Part shown: positions 43,421 through 52,612 of the stretch, in pieces | Layout of the letters: each line of letters opens with the position of its first letter | Position numbering within the stretch: position 1 is the stretch's first letter | DNA from: JADCGM01 sp943368345 | Lineage (GTDB): Bacteria > Pseudomonadota > Alphaproteobacteria > Sphingomonadales > Sphingomonadaceae | DNA length: 64,000 nt | Assembly (NCBI GenBank): GCA_943368345.1 | Contig: CALRKY020000002.1 | Coordinates: forward strand, 67,741-131,740 | Reading direction: 5' to 3' | Notes under the pieces: model-generated | Told to the model about the DNA's origin: nothing | The model's database searches: none | What the model saw: only the letters and a program-made list of their open reading frames with translations | Made by a program: the position numbers and the translations under genes

Positions 43421-44160
43421 GTAAGCTCCTCACGCGCCTGTTCCTGTCGGCAGCGATGCTGCTGCCGCTGTCAGCTACGGCAGCCCAATTGGTCGTCATC
43501 GACAGCTATGGTACCGGTATGAAACCCGGCACCGTCGTCGATGGTTCAAAACCAATCAATCTGACCGAGGGTCAAAAACTCACACTGATTGGTCCCGACG
43601 GACGTTCCGTGACTTTGGTCGGCAAATTTAGCGGGTTGGCATTGGCGGAAACGACCCTCGCGTCCGATCCGAAGCAGGCCTTGGCCGCGTTAATCACCAC
43701 CCGCAACGCACGAGCTAATACCATCGCGGCAATCCGGTCCGGTTCAACCGCCGCCGTTCTACCCGACCCGTGGTTGATTGACATCAGCCGCCCAGGACAA
43801 CGCTGCGTTCGCGAAGGGGAACCGCAAGTGTGGTGGCGTCCGGCGACCGATATTACCGAAGATTTCATGGTGTTCCCGCTCGACAAATCCTGGACGGCAT
43901 CGCTGAGTTGGGACGAGGGTGACGACCGTATGGAAGCACCCCAGCTTTGGCGCTTCGACACCGAAAGCCTTTACATCGTCAAAACAGGTCCACAGGAGGA
44001 TGCAATTACCGTCAACATCATCCCGTCGTCGGTAAAGGGCGAGTTGATGATGACAGCCTGGATGCTCGAAAAAGGCTGCACCCAGCAGGCAGATGCGTTC
44101 CTTCGTCGCATAGGCGAAGAACAAGGCGGTGATAAGGTTGCAACTATGGTATCAAACTGA
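43417..44160 (+). CDS. Exported protein of unknown function, CHAT-linked paralogue 1
   Basis: A 247-residue protein with a signal peptide (about 1-22, ending ATAAQ). I do not recognise a named family. It opens with a beta-rich section (LVVIDSYGTGMKPG...LTLIGPDGRSVTLVGKFSG) that resembles a small barrel. The mid-part has WLIDISRPGQRCVREGEPQVWWRP, and the end ALYIV...MLEKGCTQQADAFL. Two cysteines (in RCVREG and KGCTQQ) are shared with the next gene and could form a disulfide. ATGA overlap with the CHAT gene suggests its product works with that protein. Confidence 0.75.
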   Translation: MSKLLTRLFLSAAMLLPLSATAAQLVVIDSYGTGMKPGTVVDGSKPINLTEGQKLTLIGPDGRSVTLVGKFSGLALAETTLASDPKQALAALITTRNARANTIAAIRSGSTAAVLPDPWLIDISRPGQRCVREGEPQVWWRPATDITEDFMVFPLDKSWTASLSWDEGDDRMEAPQLWRFDTESLYIVKTGPQEDAITVNIIPSSVKGELMMTAWMLEKGCTQQADAFLRRIGEEQGGDKVATMVSN

Positions 44161-44343
44161 CGCGCGTCGCACTTTGGGTTGAAACATTCATATTGCGCGA
44201 AGCGGAATTGAGGTGGCGTCGGTGCCGGGTTGAATTTGCAGGACACATCAAAAATAAATTTGATTGAAATTGCATCTGCACCCCGAACACCAACGTAGCA
44301 TGATCGAGTAAGAGTTTATTGAAATTCCAGAGAGGGACACGAA

Positions 44344-45063
44344 ATGCGGAAGACCATCACACGGTTGCTCGCTGTAGCAGCGACGGTACTCCCGGCAGCA
44401 GTCATGGCTGCCCAGCTCGTTGTGCTCGATGCACGCGGTGGCAGCCTGAAGCCGGGTATGACCATTGACAGCGCAAAGCCCATCACCCTTGGTGAAGGCG
44501 AGCGCGTGACCTTGATTGGCCCTGATGGCCGGTCGGTGACGATCAAGGGCAAGTACAGCGGTCCGGCGATGGCGTCGGCAACCTCTGCCAGCGATCCGAA
44601 GCTCGCACTGGCGGCGCTGATCTCGACCCGCAACGCCCGGTCGAACTCGGTCGGTGCCATCCGCGCCGGGTCGTCCGCCGCTGCCCTGCCAGATCCTTGG
44701 TTGATTGACGTCAGCCGCGCCGGCCCCCGCTGTGTCCGCGAAGGCGACACGCAGGTCTGGTGGCGCCCGGATGCGAAGGCCGCTGAAGACTTCACGGTTT
44801 TCCCGGTTGATCGTTCCTGGACCGCTGATCTCAGCTGGGATGAAGGTGCTGACCGGATGGAAGCCCCTGCCCTGTCGCAGCTCGCCAGCGCCAGCATGTA
44901 CATCGTGAAGAATGGCGCGAATGAAAACGCCATCAGCATCAACGTGATCCCGAAGGCGATCGACAATGATCTGGTGCTGACCTCGTGGATGCTGGAGAAG
45001 GGCTGCACCCAGCAGGCCGACGCCTATCTCCGCGTCATTCAGAGCAAGACCGCAACCAACTGA
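44344..45063 (+). CDS. Exported protein of unknown function, CHAT-linked paralogue 2
   Basis: A 239-residue protein that is clearly homologous along its whole length to the preceding one, including IGPDGRSVT, SDPKxALAALI, LPDPWLID, RCVREG, WWRP and MLEKGCTQQADA. Signal peptide about 1-22. It is separated from its sister by 183 bases of AT-richer sequence that could hold a second promoter, and is followed by a strong terminator. So it may be transcribed alone and at a different level from the CHAT-coupled copy. A GAGAGGG ribosome site precedes the ATG. Function unknown. Confidence 0.78.
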   Translation: MRKTITRLLAVAATVLPAAVMAAQLVVLDARGGSLKPGMTIDSAKPITLGEGERVTLIGPDGRSVTIKGKYSGPAMASATSASDPKLALAALISTRNARSNSVGAIRAGSSAAALPDPWLIDVSRAGPRCVREGDTQVWWRPDAKAAEDFTVFPVDRSWTADLSWDEGADRMEAPALSQLASASMYIVKNGANENAISINVIPKAIDNDLVLTSWMLEKGCTQQADAYLRVIQSKTATN

Positions 45064-45092
45064 TCGATCCCAGGATTGATCGGAAGCTGATG

Positions 45093-45138
45093 CCCCGGAC
45101 GCCACCTGATTTCAGGGCGGCGTCCGGGGTTTCGCTTT
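45093..45138 (+). terminator. Intrinsic terminator after CHAT-linked paralogue 2
   Basis: An 11-bp perfect stem (CCCCGGACGCC / GGCGTCCGGGG, 45093-45103 and 45119-45129) with a smaller inner hairpin (CCTG/CAGG), followed by TTTCGCTTT. It separates the CHAT-linked genes from the cyclase gene. Confidence 0.85.
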
Positions 45139-45227
45139 ATTGGGGTACTGGACTGCGGGGGTAGCTTTGCCCCATTGTGGGTCCGGCGTTTTTGGGGTTC
45201 TCCGTCGAATCAGGTGGGCAGTTCGAT

Positions 45228-47171
45228 ATGACGAATGCGGATAAGAAACGGCTGGCGACCAGCTTCGTGATTTCATTGATGGCCGGCGTCGTGGCGCTGG
45301 TGGTGACGATGAATTTCCAGGTGCTGCGTCAGCTGGAAATTGTCACTGGTGACATGCGCATTGGCTCGATGTCACCGCCCTCGAAACAGTCCGAAGATAT
45401 TGTGGTGGTGGCGATTGACGAAGGGACGCTGGCGCAATTCCCCTATCGCTCCCCGGTTGATCGGGAATTCATCGCAAAATTGATTAAGGCGATGGAAGCC
45501 AAGGGTGCCAAGGTCATCGGGGTCGACATATTGCTCGATCAGGCGACCGAACCCGCCAAGGATGATGTGCTGCGCCAAGCCATCCGTGACGTCAAAACAC
45601 CATTGTTCTTCAGCTATTCCTCGCTGCCTGCGATCGTGACCGAGGAGCAGCTGGCCTATATGAACGACATGGTTCCGCCCCAGAACCGTGCCGAAGCCAA
45701 CCTGGCAAAGGACCCGAATGACGATTCAGTGCGCTGGATCAACGTCGGCGGCAATACCGACCTGCGGCCAATGGGCTTTGTTGGTAAGGCGCTGACGCTT
45801 GCCGGGTACAAGGCACCGACCACCTCCGATGAAATCGCCTGGAAACCCAGAACCTATGCCGAAATTCCGGTATTCAAGGAATATCCTGCATCGGCCGCGC
45901 AGTTTCTTCCTGATGCCTGGTTCAAGGACAAGATCGTCCTGATCGGCGCCGTCCTGTCGATCACTGACCGCCACCGCACGCCGCTGGCGATTGTCGATGA
46001 CGGGGATCAGGGCAACATGCCTGGTATCCTGATCATGGCGCAGTCCATTTCGCAATATATCGAGGGCCGGACGGCCAACCGGCTTGAACTGCCGGGTGTT
46101 GTTGCAATCACGCTTGGTTTTGCCCTGCTCGGCTTTGCGATCAGCCAGTTGAAGAAGGGCATCGCGTTCAGCTTTGGCGTTGGCGGCATATTGGTAATTG
46201 CCTATTGGGCGTTCGCATTCTTCGGCTTTCAGCGCGGCCTGCCGATCCTGCCGGTCATTGCACCGACCCTCGCCTTCGCTTTGTCGCTATGGATGATGGA
46301 CACCTTGATTGGTCGGGCCGAGCGCAAGCAACGGCAGTTCGTGCAGGGAGCCTTCTCCCGCTACGTTTCCCCGGACGTCGTCGATCAGTTGGTCAACAAT
46401 CCGGAGGCCATGTCGATTTCGGGTATCCGCCGGGAAGCGACCTTCATCTTCACTGACATCGCCGGTTTCACCACCTTGTCGGAACTGCTGACCTCCGAAA
46501 AGCTGTCGGACGTGCTCAACGCCTATCTCGACGGGGCCTGCGGCATCATTCAGAAATATGGCGGCACCATCGACAAATTCATCGGCGATGCGATCATGGC
46601 GATTTTCAATGCGCCAATCCCAATGGCCGATCATGCCGAACGGGCCGTCAAATGCGCGGTTGAACTCGATGCCTATGCCGAGGCGTTCCGCATCGCCCAG
46701 AATGCCGTGGAGGTTCCGCTCGGCATTACCCGGCTTGGCATCCACACCGGCATTGCGACCATCGGCAACTTCGGATCAGCGTCCCGCATGGACTTCACCG
46801 CGCTGGGCGACACCGTTAACACCGCCGCCCGGACCGAAGGCGTCAACAAATATTTCGGCACCCGCATCTGCGTCACCCAGGAAACCGTGGCACTCTGTCC
46901 GAATATCAAGTTCCGCCCGATCGGGGATGTCGTGCTGAAGGGCAAGGTTCAAGCGGTGACGCTCTACAGCCCGGCGCTCGACGATGCCGACCAGGCGCTC
47001 TATGCAGATTATGCCGTGGCGTTTGATCTGCTTCGCAAGGAAGACCCCGCCGCTGTCGACGCGCTGAACCTCCTGGCAGGAAAATATCCGGATGATGCCA
47101 TTGTCAAATTCCACCTTGGCCGTATTGCCAAGGGACTGGTGTCAGCCCGCGTCGTCATGGAAGACAAATAG
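45228..47171 (+). CDS. CHASE2-domain class III adenylate/guanylate cyclase
   Basis: A 647-residue membrane cyclase. An N-terminal helix (about 11-31) precedes the CHASE2 sensor (about 35-290; IVVVAIDEGTLAQFPYRSPVDREF and KVIGVDILLD). Three helices follow (about 300-380), then a class III cyclase domain (about 410-600) with metal aspartates in FIFTDIAGFT and KFIGDAIMAIF, and the transition-state Asn/Arg in TALGDTVNTAAR. Residues look catalytic. The Lys in DKFIGD favours ATP over GTP as substrate. ATG at 45228 is preferred over an upstream TTG/ATG, since homology starts at the first helix. It lies between the CHAT genes and tpsB, an arrangement linking an external signal to cAMP (inference). 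Confidence 0.9.
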   Translation: MTNADKKRLATSFVISLMAGVVALVVTMNFQVLRQLEIVTGDMRIGSMSPPSKQSEDIVVVAIDEGTLAQFPYRSPVDREFIAKLIKAMEAKGAKVIGVDILLDQATEPAKDDVLRQAIRDVKTPLFFSYSSLPAIVTEEQLAYMNDMVPPQNRAEANLAKDPNDDSVRWINVGGNTDLRPMGFVGKALTLAGYKAPTTSDEIAWKPRTYAEIPVFKEYPASAAQFLPDAWFKDKIVLIGAVLSITDRHRTPLAIVDDGDQGNMPGILIMAQSISQYIEGRTANRLELPGVVAITLGFALLGFAISQLKKGIAFSFGVGGILVIAYWAFAFFGFQRGLPILPVIAPTLAFALSLWMMDTLIGRAERKQRQFVQGAFSRYVSPDVVDQLVNNPEAMSISGIRREATFIFTDIAGFTTLSELLTSEKLSDVLNAYLDGACGIIQKYGGTIDKFIGDAIMAIFNAPIPMADHAERAVKCAVELDAYAEAFRIAQNAVEVPLGITRLGIHTGIATIGNFGSASRMDFTALGDTVNTAARTEGVNKYFGTRICVTQETVALCPNIKFRPIGDVVLKGKVQAVTLYSPALDDADQALYADYAVAFDLLRKEDPAAVDALNLLAGKYPDDAIVKFHLGRIAKGLVSARVVMEDK

Positions 47172-47198
47172 CGTTTTGTCGGGGTTTGGGGGAAGCAA

Positions 47199-48902
47199 TT
47201 GAAGGCAGGGACTATCCTGCGACTGACGGCAGCATCCCTGCTGACCGCCACGGCATCCGTGGCGGGCGGGCAAACTGCGCCGGTCATCCCAAGCACCGCC
47301 GACATTTCCCGGACCCGTGTGCCTGAGCGGCGGGCGCCCGCTGCAAAGTTTGAATTGCGGATTGAAAGCCCCGAGGCTTCGGCGGTTCCGAAAGCCGTCG
47401 ACCTGATCGAATTCGAAGTGAACGATATCGTCATCAAGGGCGTGTCGACCTATGCCAAGTCCGAGGTTGATGCGATTTTCAAGCCGTTGCTCGGAACCAA
47501 AATAACGTTAGTCAAACTCCGGGAAGTCACCGCCAAGCTCGAGGCGAAATACCGGGCGGACGGCTATTTCCTGTCCCGCGCCTTCATTCCGGCGCAGCGG
47601 GTCCGCAAGGGCGTCCTCAACGTCCAGGTGATCGAAGGCTATGTCAGTGACATCATCATCGACAGCGAGGATGAACGTCTGGCCCACCGGCTCAACAAAA
47701 CCCTGAAACCGATTTTGAGCCATCGGCCGATCCGTCTATCCGATGTCGAGACCGCCCTACTCCGGATCAACGACATGCCCGGTGTGGTTGCGAGCAGCGT
47801 GTTGAAACCGGGGACAAAAACCGGTGCGTCGGAATTGGTGCTGACAGCATCCAACGCCCCGATTTCGGTCGGTGCATCGCTGTCTAACACTGGCTCTGCC
47901 GAAATCGGCCCGTGGACGCTTGGAACCAATGCCAGCATCAGCCGACCCTTTGGCCGGACCGGGTCGTTGGATCTGACAGCGGCTGTCGGCGATCAAAGCG
48001 CCAGCGAGATCAAGTCGGGCAGCGTCCGCTATACCGAACCGCTCGGGCATGCCGGTGCCTCAGTCAGCATTGGCGCGCTTGTCGCCCAGGCCAATCCGGG
48101 TGGGTCGGTTAAAGCGCTTGATATCAGCAGCTTCGTGACATCGTTCACCGCCAAGGTGCATACACCGGTGCTGCGCTCCCGGCAGGACACGCTGTTCCTT
48201 GACGTCGGTCTGTCAGTTAACGGCACCAAGACGACGACAGGCATCGCCGCCTTGCCTGCCGACCGGCTGCTCAGTCGGGACAAAACCACGGTCGGCGAGT
48301 TTTCTTTATCCTACCAGCAAAACGGTTTCCTGAACGGCAGTACGACGATTTCGGCTGGCGTGTTCCACCGGTTTGGCTTCTTCGGGGCCAATACCAGCAC
48401 CACACCAAAACCGTCGGTGATCGGCTCCGACATCCGCTTTACCCGTTTGACCTACAGCTTGCAGCGGACGCAGTTTTTCCCGAAGCAATTCAGCGCGATG
48501 TTCCAGATTCAGGGGCAGTATACCAAGGACAGCCTGGTATCGGGCGAGCTGATCTCCTTCGGCGGCCCAGCCATCGGGCGGGGCTATGATCCGTCGCTAA
48601 TCGCCGGGGATCGCGGTCTCGGTGGCCTGCTTGAGCTACGCTACGATTCCAACTTCAAGATCGACAAATATTTCACCCGACCGCAATTTTATGTGTTCGC
48701 CGATCTCGCGCGCGCAACCACCATCGCCAATGGGGCCAACCCGAAGAACACCGACAGCATCGCGTCGGTCGGCGCGGGACTGCGCTTTGATATCCTGAAG
48801 CGCGGCCATTTCGATGTTCAGTTTTCCGACGGCCTCCGGACAATCAATGGTGCCAATGGCCGCGACCCGCGCTTTACACTATCGGCGAGCGTCGGATTCT
48901 AA
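47199..48902 (+). CDS. ShlB/FhaC-type outer-membrane transporter (TpsB)
   Basis: A 567-residue Omp85-superfamily transporter that exports TpsA exoproteins. Signal peptide about 1-25. The POTRA_2 module (FEVNDIVIKGVSTYAKSEVDAIFKPLLGTKITL...LEAKYRADGYFLSRAFIPAQRV...VIEGYVSDI) covers about 65-155, and a second POTRA leads to the barrel (about 230-567), ending FTLSASVGF with a C-terminal Phe. The barrel includes the RGYDPSLIAGDRG region characteristic of the lid helix/plug L6 hairpin. Start is TTG (47199) after a GGGGGAAG stretch. It is the only TpsB in the window and so the natural partner of the 2444-residue exoprotein. The gene ends convergently, overlapping the histidine kinase gene by 4 bases. 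Confidence 0.9.
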   Translation: MKAGTILRLTAASLLTATASVAGGQTAPVIPSTADISRTRVPERRAPAAKFELRIESPEASAVPKAVDLIEFEVNDIVIKGVSTYAKSEVDAIFKPLLGTKITLVKLREVTAKLEAKYRADGYFLSRAFIPAQRVRKGVLNVQVIEGYVSDIIIDSEDERLAHRLNKTLKPILSHRPIRLSDVETALLRINDMPGVVASSVLKPGTKTGASELVLTASNAPISVGASLSNTGSAEIGPWTLGTNASISRPFGRTGSLDLTAAVGDQSASEIKSGSVRYTEPLGHAGASVSIGALVAQANPGGSVKALDISSFVTSFTAKVHTPVLRSRQDTLFLDVGLSVNGTKTTTGIAALPADRLLSRDKTTVGEFSLSYQQNGFLNGSTTISAGVFHRFGFFGANTSTTPKPSVIGSDIRFTRLTYSLQRTQFFPKQFSAMFQIQGQYTKDSLVSGELISFGGPAIGRGYDPSLIAGDRGLGGLLELRYDSNFKIDKYFTRPQFYVFADLARATTIANGANPKNTDSIASVGAGLRFDILKRGHFDVQFSDGLRTINGANGRDPRFTLSASVGF

Positions 48903-50284
48903 ACAGCAGGCAGTCTGAGGATAACCATTAGACCGCCAAGATCGTCGGACTCTGCCAATTCAACCGATCCTGCGTAGATTTCTGCCACATCGCGGACGAT
49001 GGCGAGGCCGAGCCCGGTTCCCGGCAAAATCGTGTCAAGTCTGGCGCCGCGCTGGAACAGTTCGCTGCGTCGCGCTTCGGGAATGCCTGGGCCGTCGTCC
49101 TCGACACTGATTTCCAACATTGCACCAACCCGTGCCACTGAGACAAATACCCGTCCCCCGCCATATTTCGCGGCATTGTCGAGCAGATTGCCGAGCATTT
49201 CTTCGAGGTCCTGACGCTCTCCGCGAAAGGCCAGCGACTGGTCCCCGCTGATGTCGATGACGACATTGCGTTTGCTGTGGATCTGGGTGATGGCGCGCTG
49301 GAGAGCCGCAAGCGATGTCCAGACGTCGGCGCGCGCGCCCACCGCCGCGCGCCGCCCAACCGCCCGTGCCCGGGCCAGATGATGATCGACATGGCGCTGC
49401 ATGATTGCTGCCTCCCGCAACACACTGTCCGGCAGATCGGGCGCATCGCTTCGTGCCTCCCCGATCAACACACTCATCGGGGTCTTGAGCGCATGGGCAA
49501 GGTTTCCGGCATGCATGCGCGCCCCCTCAGCCTGAGACTCGGTATGGTCGAGCAATGCGTTCAGTTCGCCGACCAGCGGAGCCACCTCGGGCGGAAACGC
49601 GCCAACAACTCTGGTGGTGTCACCGGAGCGGACCGACGAAATCGCCTGACTGACGCGGCGGAGCGGCAGCAACCCATAGGTCGCCTGCAACGCCACCAGC
49701 GCCAGCAGACCGCCACCCAGCGCCGACAAGGACCAGCCGAGCACCGAGTGCAGCCGCGCCAGTTGCGCATCCAGATCCGCACTCGACTGGGCAACCTGAA
49801 ACCGGAAGCTGAGCGGAGACCCGGGGATGATGGCATTGCGCTCCACCACCCGCAACGTCTCGGTACCCAGCTCGTCACTGCTATAGGCATGCGGGCGGGT
49901 ATCGGGTGCCTCATCAAGGTGGGGATCAAGAGCGCGGTCCCAAAGTGACCGTGATCGGAACGGGGCCTGGCCCGGTGCGGTCACCTGCCAGTAGAGGCCG
50001 GAATAGGGTTCAAAAAACCGCTGATCACCCAAGGGGCGGCTGAAGAACACTTCGCCCCCCGGTCCGATCTCCGCCGACGAAACCATCGCGGTCAGCGCAT
50101 AGTTCAACTGCCCGTCAAAATTCCGGTAGATTGTAGCGCTCATCACCCGTTCGAGCGAAAAGCCACCGATGACCAGCAGCGGGATGATCCACGCCGCAGC
50201 AATCAGCACCATGCGCCGGGTCAATGACCCGGGCTGGAACAACCAGAATCTAACGGGGGTCGTCGAGGCTGTAGCCAAGGCCAC
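48899..50284 (-). CDS. Two-component sensor histidine kinase
   Basis: A 461-residue sensor kinase with a first membrane helix (about 26-44), a periplasmic domain of about 140 residues, a second helix (about 183-203, LGWSLSALGGGLLALVALQATYG), a HAMP-like linker, HisKA with the phospho-acceptor His in NLAHALKTPMSV, and a HATPase domain with N-box NLLDNAAKYGGG and G-boxes DDGPGIP and GTGLGLAI. The family resembles PhoQ. The start is uncertain: the long form overlaps the regulator gene by 35 bases; a TTG or the ATG at 50212 may be used. The signal sensed is not evident. Encoded downstream of the response regulator in the same direction. Confidence 0.9.
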   Translation of the reverse strand: MALATASTTPVRFWLFQPGSLTRRMVLIAAAWIIPLLVIGGFSLERVMSATIYRNFDGQLNYALTAMVSSAEIGPGGEVFFSRPLGDQRFFEPYSGLYWQVTAPGQAPFRSRSLWDRALDPHLDEAPDTRPHAYSSDELGTETLRVVERNAIIPGSPLSFRFQVAQSSADLDAQLARLHSVLGWSLSALGGGLLALVALQATYGLLPLRRVSQAISSVRSGDTTRVVGAFPPEVAPLVGELNALLDHTESQAEGARMHAGNLAHALKTPMSVLIGEARSDAPDLPDSVLREAAIMQRHVDHHLARARAVGRRAAVGARADVWTSLAALQRAITQIHSKRNVVIDISGDQSLAFRGERQDLEEMLGNLLDNAAKYGGGRVFVSVARVGAMLEISVEDDGPGIPEARRSELFQRGARLDTILPGTGLGLAIVRDVAEIYAGSVELAESDDLGGLMVILRLPAV

Positions 50285-50912
50285 GGATCGTGTTGATCAG
50301 CTCGGCACCGAGCTTTTTGCGGATACGGGTAATGAACACCTCGATCGTGTTGGAATCGCGGTCAAAATCCTGATCATAAATATGCTCGATCAGTTCGGTG
50401 CGCGATACGACCTTGCCCTTGTGATGCATCAGGTAGCTCAGCAGCTTGAACTCCTGCGCCGTCAGCCGGACCGGTTCACCATCAAGTGTCACCCGCCCGG
50501 AACGGCTGTCGAGACGCACGCCACCCGCCGTCAGTTCAGATGAGGCCTTGCCAGCGGCGCGGCGGATCAGCGCCCGCAGCCGGGCGATCAGTTCCTCGGT
50601 CTGGAAGGGTTTTGCCAGATAATCATCCGCCCCGGCGTCAAGCCCGGCAACTTTGTCCGACCAGCTGTCGCGCGCCGTCAGGACCAGAACGGGCATGGTC
50701 TTGCCCTCCCGGCGCCAGCGATCAAGCACGGTCAGTCCGTCCACCTCGGGCAAGCCAAGATCGAGGATGACGGCATCATAATCCTCGGTCGAACCGAGAT
50801 AATGGCCATCCTCCCCATCGCTCGCGGTGTCGATGGCATAGCCCGCCCCCTCCAGCGCGGTCCGCAACTGCCGCAGCAGATTGGGCTCATCCTCAACGAT
50901 CAGCAGCCGCAT
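50250..50912 (-). CDS. OmpR/PhoP-family response regulator
   Basis: A 220-residue response regulator. The receiver domain has the acidic pocket IVEDE, the phospho-accepting Asp in VILDLGLPEVDG, Thr in VLTARDS, and Lys in LAKPFQTEELIARL. The C-terminal winged helix is OmpR-type (RLTAQEFKLLSYLMHHKGKVVSRTELIEHIYDQDFDRDSNTIEVFITRIRKKL). ATG at 50912 is chosen because MRLLIVEDEP is the standard N-terminus. It begins 2 bases after the stop of the PepSY gene and overlaps the kinase gene, so three genes likely form one unit. Confidence 0.93.
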   Translation of the reverse strand: MRLLIVEDEPNLLRQLRTALEGAGYAIDTASDGEDGHYLGSTEDYDAVILDLGLPEVDGLTVLDRWRREGKTMPVLVLTARDSWSDKVAGLDAGADDYLAKPFQTEELIARLRALIRRAAGKASSELTAGGVRLDSRSGRVTLDGEPVRLTAQEFKLLSYLMHHKGKVVSRTELIEHIYDQDFDRDSNTIEVFITRIRKKLGAELINTIRGLGYSLDDPR

Positions 50913-50913
50913 C

Positions 50914-51207
50914 TCAGTTTCCTGACATTCCGATGACCTGGCCGGTCCGCGCATCAACGTCGATGTAACGGACGCTGCCATTCTGCATATATTTCAGCCG
51001 GTAAGTACGTTTGGCCGGATCAAAGTCGCTGCCGATAAAATTGCCGGACTGGCGCTGCGATACCTTGGAAATGATCTCGCCAAGCGGCCGGATGGCCCCG
51101 GCCCGGGCAGCAGCATAGGCTTCGTCCTGATCACCGCGCTGAGCCAGCGCAGGTGCGCCGCTGCCGAGCAGAACCACGAGTGCAAAACGCATCACCAAAG
51201 GCCGCAT
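50914..51207 (-). CDS. PepSY-domain periplasmic protein
   Basis: A 97-residue exported protein with signal peptide (MRPLVMRFALVVLLGSGAPALA) and a PepSY-like domain (EIISKVSQRQSGNFIGSDFDPAKRTYRLKYMQNGSVRYIDVDARTGQVIG). The ATG at 51207 is preferred over one 24 bases upstream because of the GGAAAG before it and because the signal peptide then begins properly. Such small PepSY proteins often accompany PhoPQ-like systems and may modulate the kinase or a peptidase; that role is inferred from position, 1 base before the regulator. Confidence 0.82.
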   Translation of the reverse strand: MRPLVMRFALVVLLGSGAPALAQRGDQDEAYAAARAGAIRPLGEIISKVSQRQSGNFIGSDFDPAKRTYRLKYMQNGSVRYIDVDARTGQVIGMSGN

Positions 51208-51276
51208 TCGATCTTTCCCAGTCCAAATCATGTCAGTCGTTTATCCACCAGCCCGTGAACATGCTCTGAATGCCAT

Positions 51277-52500
51277 TCAATCGTCCTGAGCATCGGCGAT
51301 TGCGGCGACCGCCAAATCCGATGTCACATTTCCAACCGTCCGCCACAAATCCGGCAGAATTTCAACCGCCAGCAACAACGGCAGCACCCCGACAGGAACC
51401 CCCATCGCCAGCGATATCGGGACCGTAACCACGAAGAATGTGCTTGCACTGGCGACGCCGACAACGGCTATACTGCCAATCGCAGCAATGGCCATGCCGA
51501 GCGCCAGTTGCGCCCAGCTCAGTTCAACCCCCGACAGATGCGCGACAAACAGCACCACGACGAGATTGGCCGACGCACTGGTCGACCGGAACAAGGCCAC
51601 CGCCAGCGGCAGGACCAGTGACCGTACCCGCTCCGAAACCTCCATCGCCGCCGAGGCATCGAGCATGGCCGGCAGCGTCGCCAAGGATGATTGGGTCCCG
51701 AGCGCAACCGCCTGCGCGGGGAGTGCTGCTTTGGCAAACCGCACCAGGCCGACCTTCCCCCAGATCGCCACCGCCGGATAGGAAATCAGCAGCATCTGGA
51801 GGATCAGCACCGCGCTGACGATGATCACATATTGCGCGATGGCGGCCACCGCCTCGAACCCGGTGCGGAAGCCAACCGAGAAGGCCAGCGCGAACACCCC
51901 GAGCGGCGCCAGCCACAACACCCAGCCGATGATGACAAACATCGTCTCACTGACCGCCCGGAACAGCCCCAGCAGCTTTTCGCGTGGTTCCGCCCCGATC
52001 CGTGTCACCGCGAACCCCAACACCATGCCGAACAATACAATCGGCAACATGTCGCCCGCCGTCAGGGCCGCAAAGATATTGGACGGCACAATCCCGGTCA
52101 GCGTTTCCGCCGTCGATGGGATTGGCGGGACCGCCGATGGATTGGCCCCTGCCGTCAAGGTCGCCGCGACACCCGGGTCCACCGGCCATAGCCACAGGAT
52201 CGCCTCCGTCGCGCCAACGGCAAAGAACACCCCGGCCACCACAAAGGCCGTGAACCAGGCCAGTGACCGGGCCGTCAGTCCGCCCGATGACGCCGCATCC
52301 GCAGCGGAGGCAACGCCGGTGACCAGCAGGGCCAGCACCAGTGGAATGATGGTCATCTTCAGCGCGCTCAGCCACACAGCCCCAATGGGCTCGATGACGG
52401 ACGCGAGGGAGGGTGCGATGCTGCTCCCCGACAGCAGCAACAGCGCCCCGCCGACAAGGCCAAGGACCAGCCCGAGTAAAATACGGTTTGTAGAGGACAT
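51277..52500 (-). CDS. Dicarboxylate/amino acid:cation symporter (DAACS family)
   Basis: A 407-residue inner-membrane carrier of the GltP/DctA family, which imports C4-dicarboxylates or acidic amino acids with Na+ or H+. About eight membrane segments plus the two hairpins are visible. The hairpin-1 serine motif reads LGTQSSLATLP (canonical SSSSATLP), and the TM7-TM8 region includes TSASANLVVVLFVAH where NMDGT is normal, so the cation/substrate site is altered. Substrate therefore cannot be assigned. ATG at 52500 is chosen since MSSTNRILLGLVLG is the normal N-terminus. It is divergent from uvrA and separated from the PepSY gene by about 70 bases. Confidence 0.85.
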   Translation of the reverse strand: MSSTNRILLGLVLGLVGGALLLLSGSSIAPSLASVIEPIGAVWLSALKMTIIPLVLALLVTGVASAADAASSGGLTARSLAWFTAFVVAGVFFAVGATEAILWLWPVDPGVAATLTAGANPSAVPPIPSTAETLTGIVPSNIFAALTAGDMLPIVLFGMVLGFAVTRIGAEPREKLLGLFRAVSETMFVIIGWVLWLAPLGVFALAFSVGFRTGFEAVAAIAQYVIIVSAVLILQMLLISYPAVAIWGKVGLVRFAKAALPAQAVALGTQSSLATLPAMLDASAAMEVSERVRSLVLPLAVALFRSTSASANLVVVLFVAHLSGVELSWAQLALGMAIAAIGSIAVVGVASASTFFVVTVPISLAMGVPVGVLPLLLAVEILPDLWRTVGNVTSDLAVAAIADAQDD

Positions 52501-52612
52501 AGCGGTGTTTGTGGCGGCTCGGGACCGGTGTGGCAAGACCTCCCTCCCCGCTTGCCGCAAGCCCCCGGGCCGCCTACCTACCTGACGTCAACTACGCACC
52601 CTTGCGTATCTA

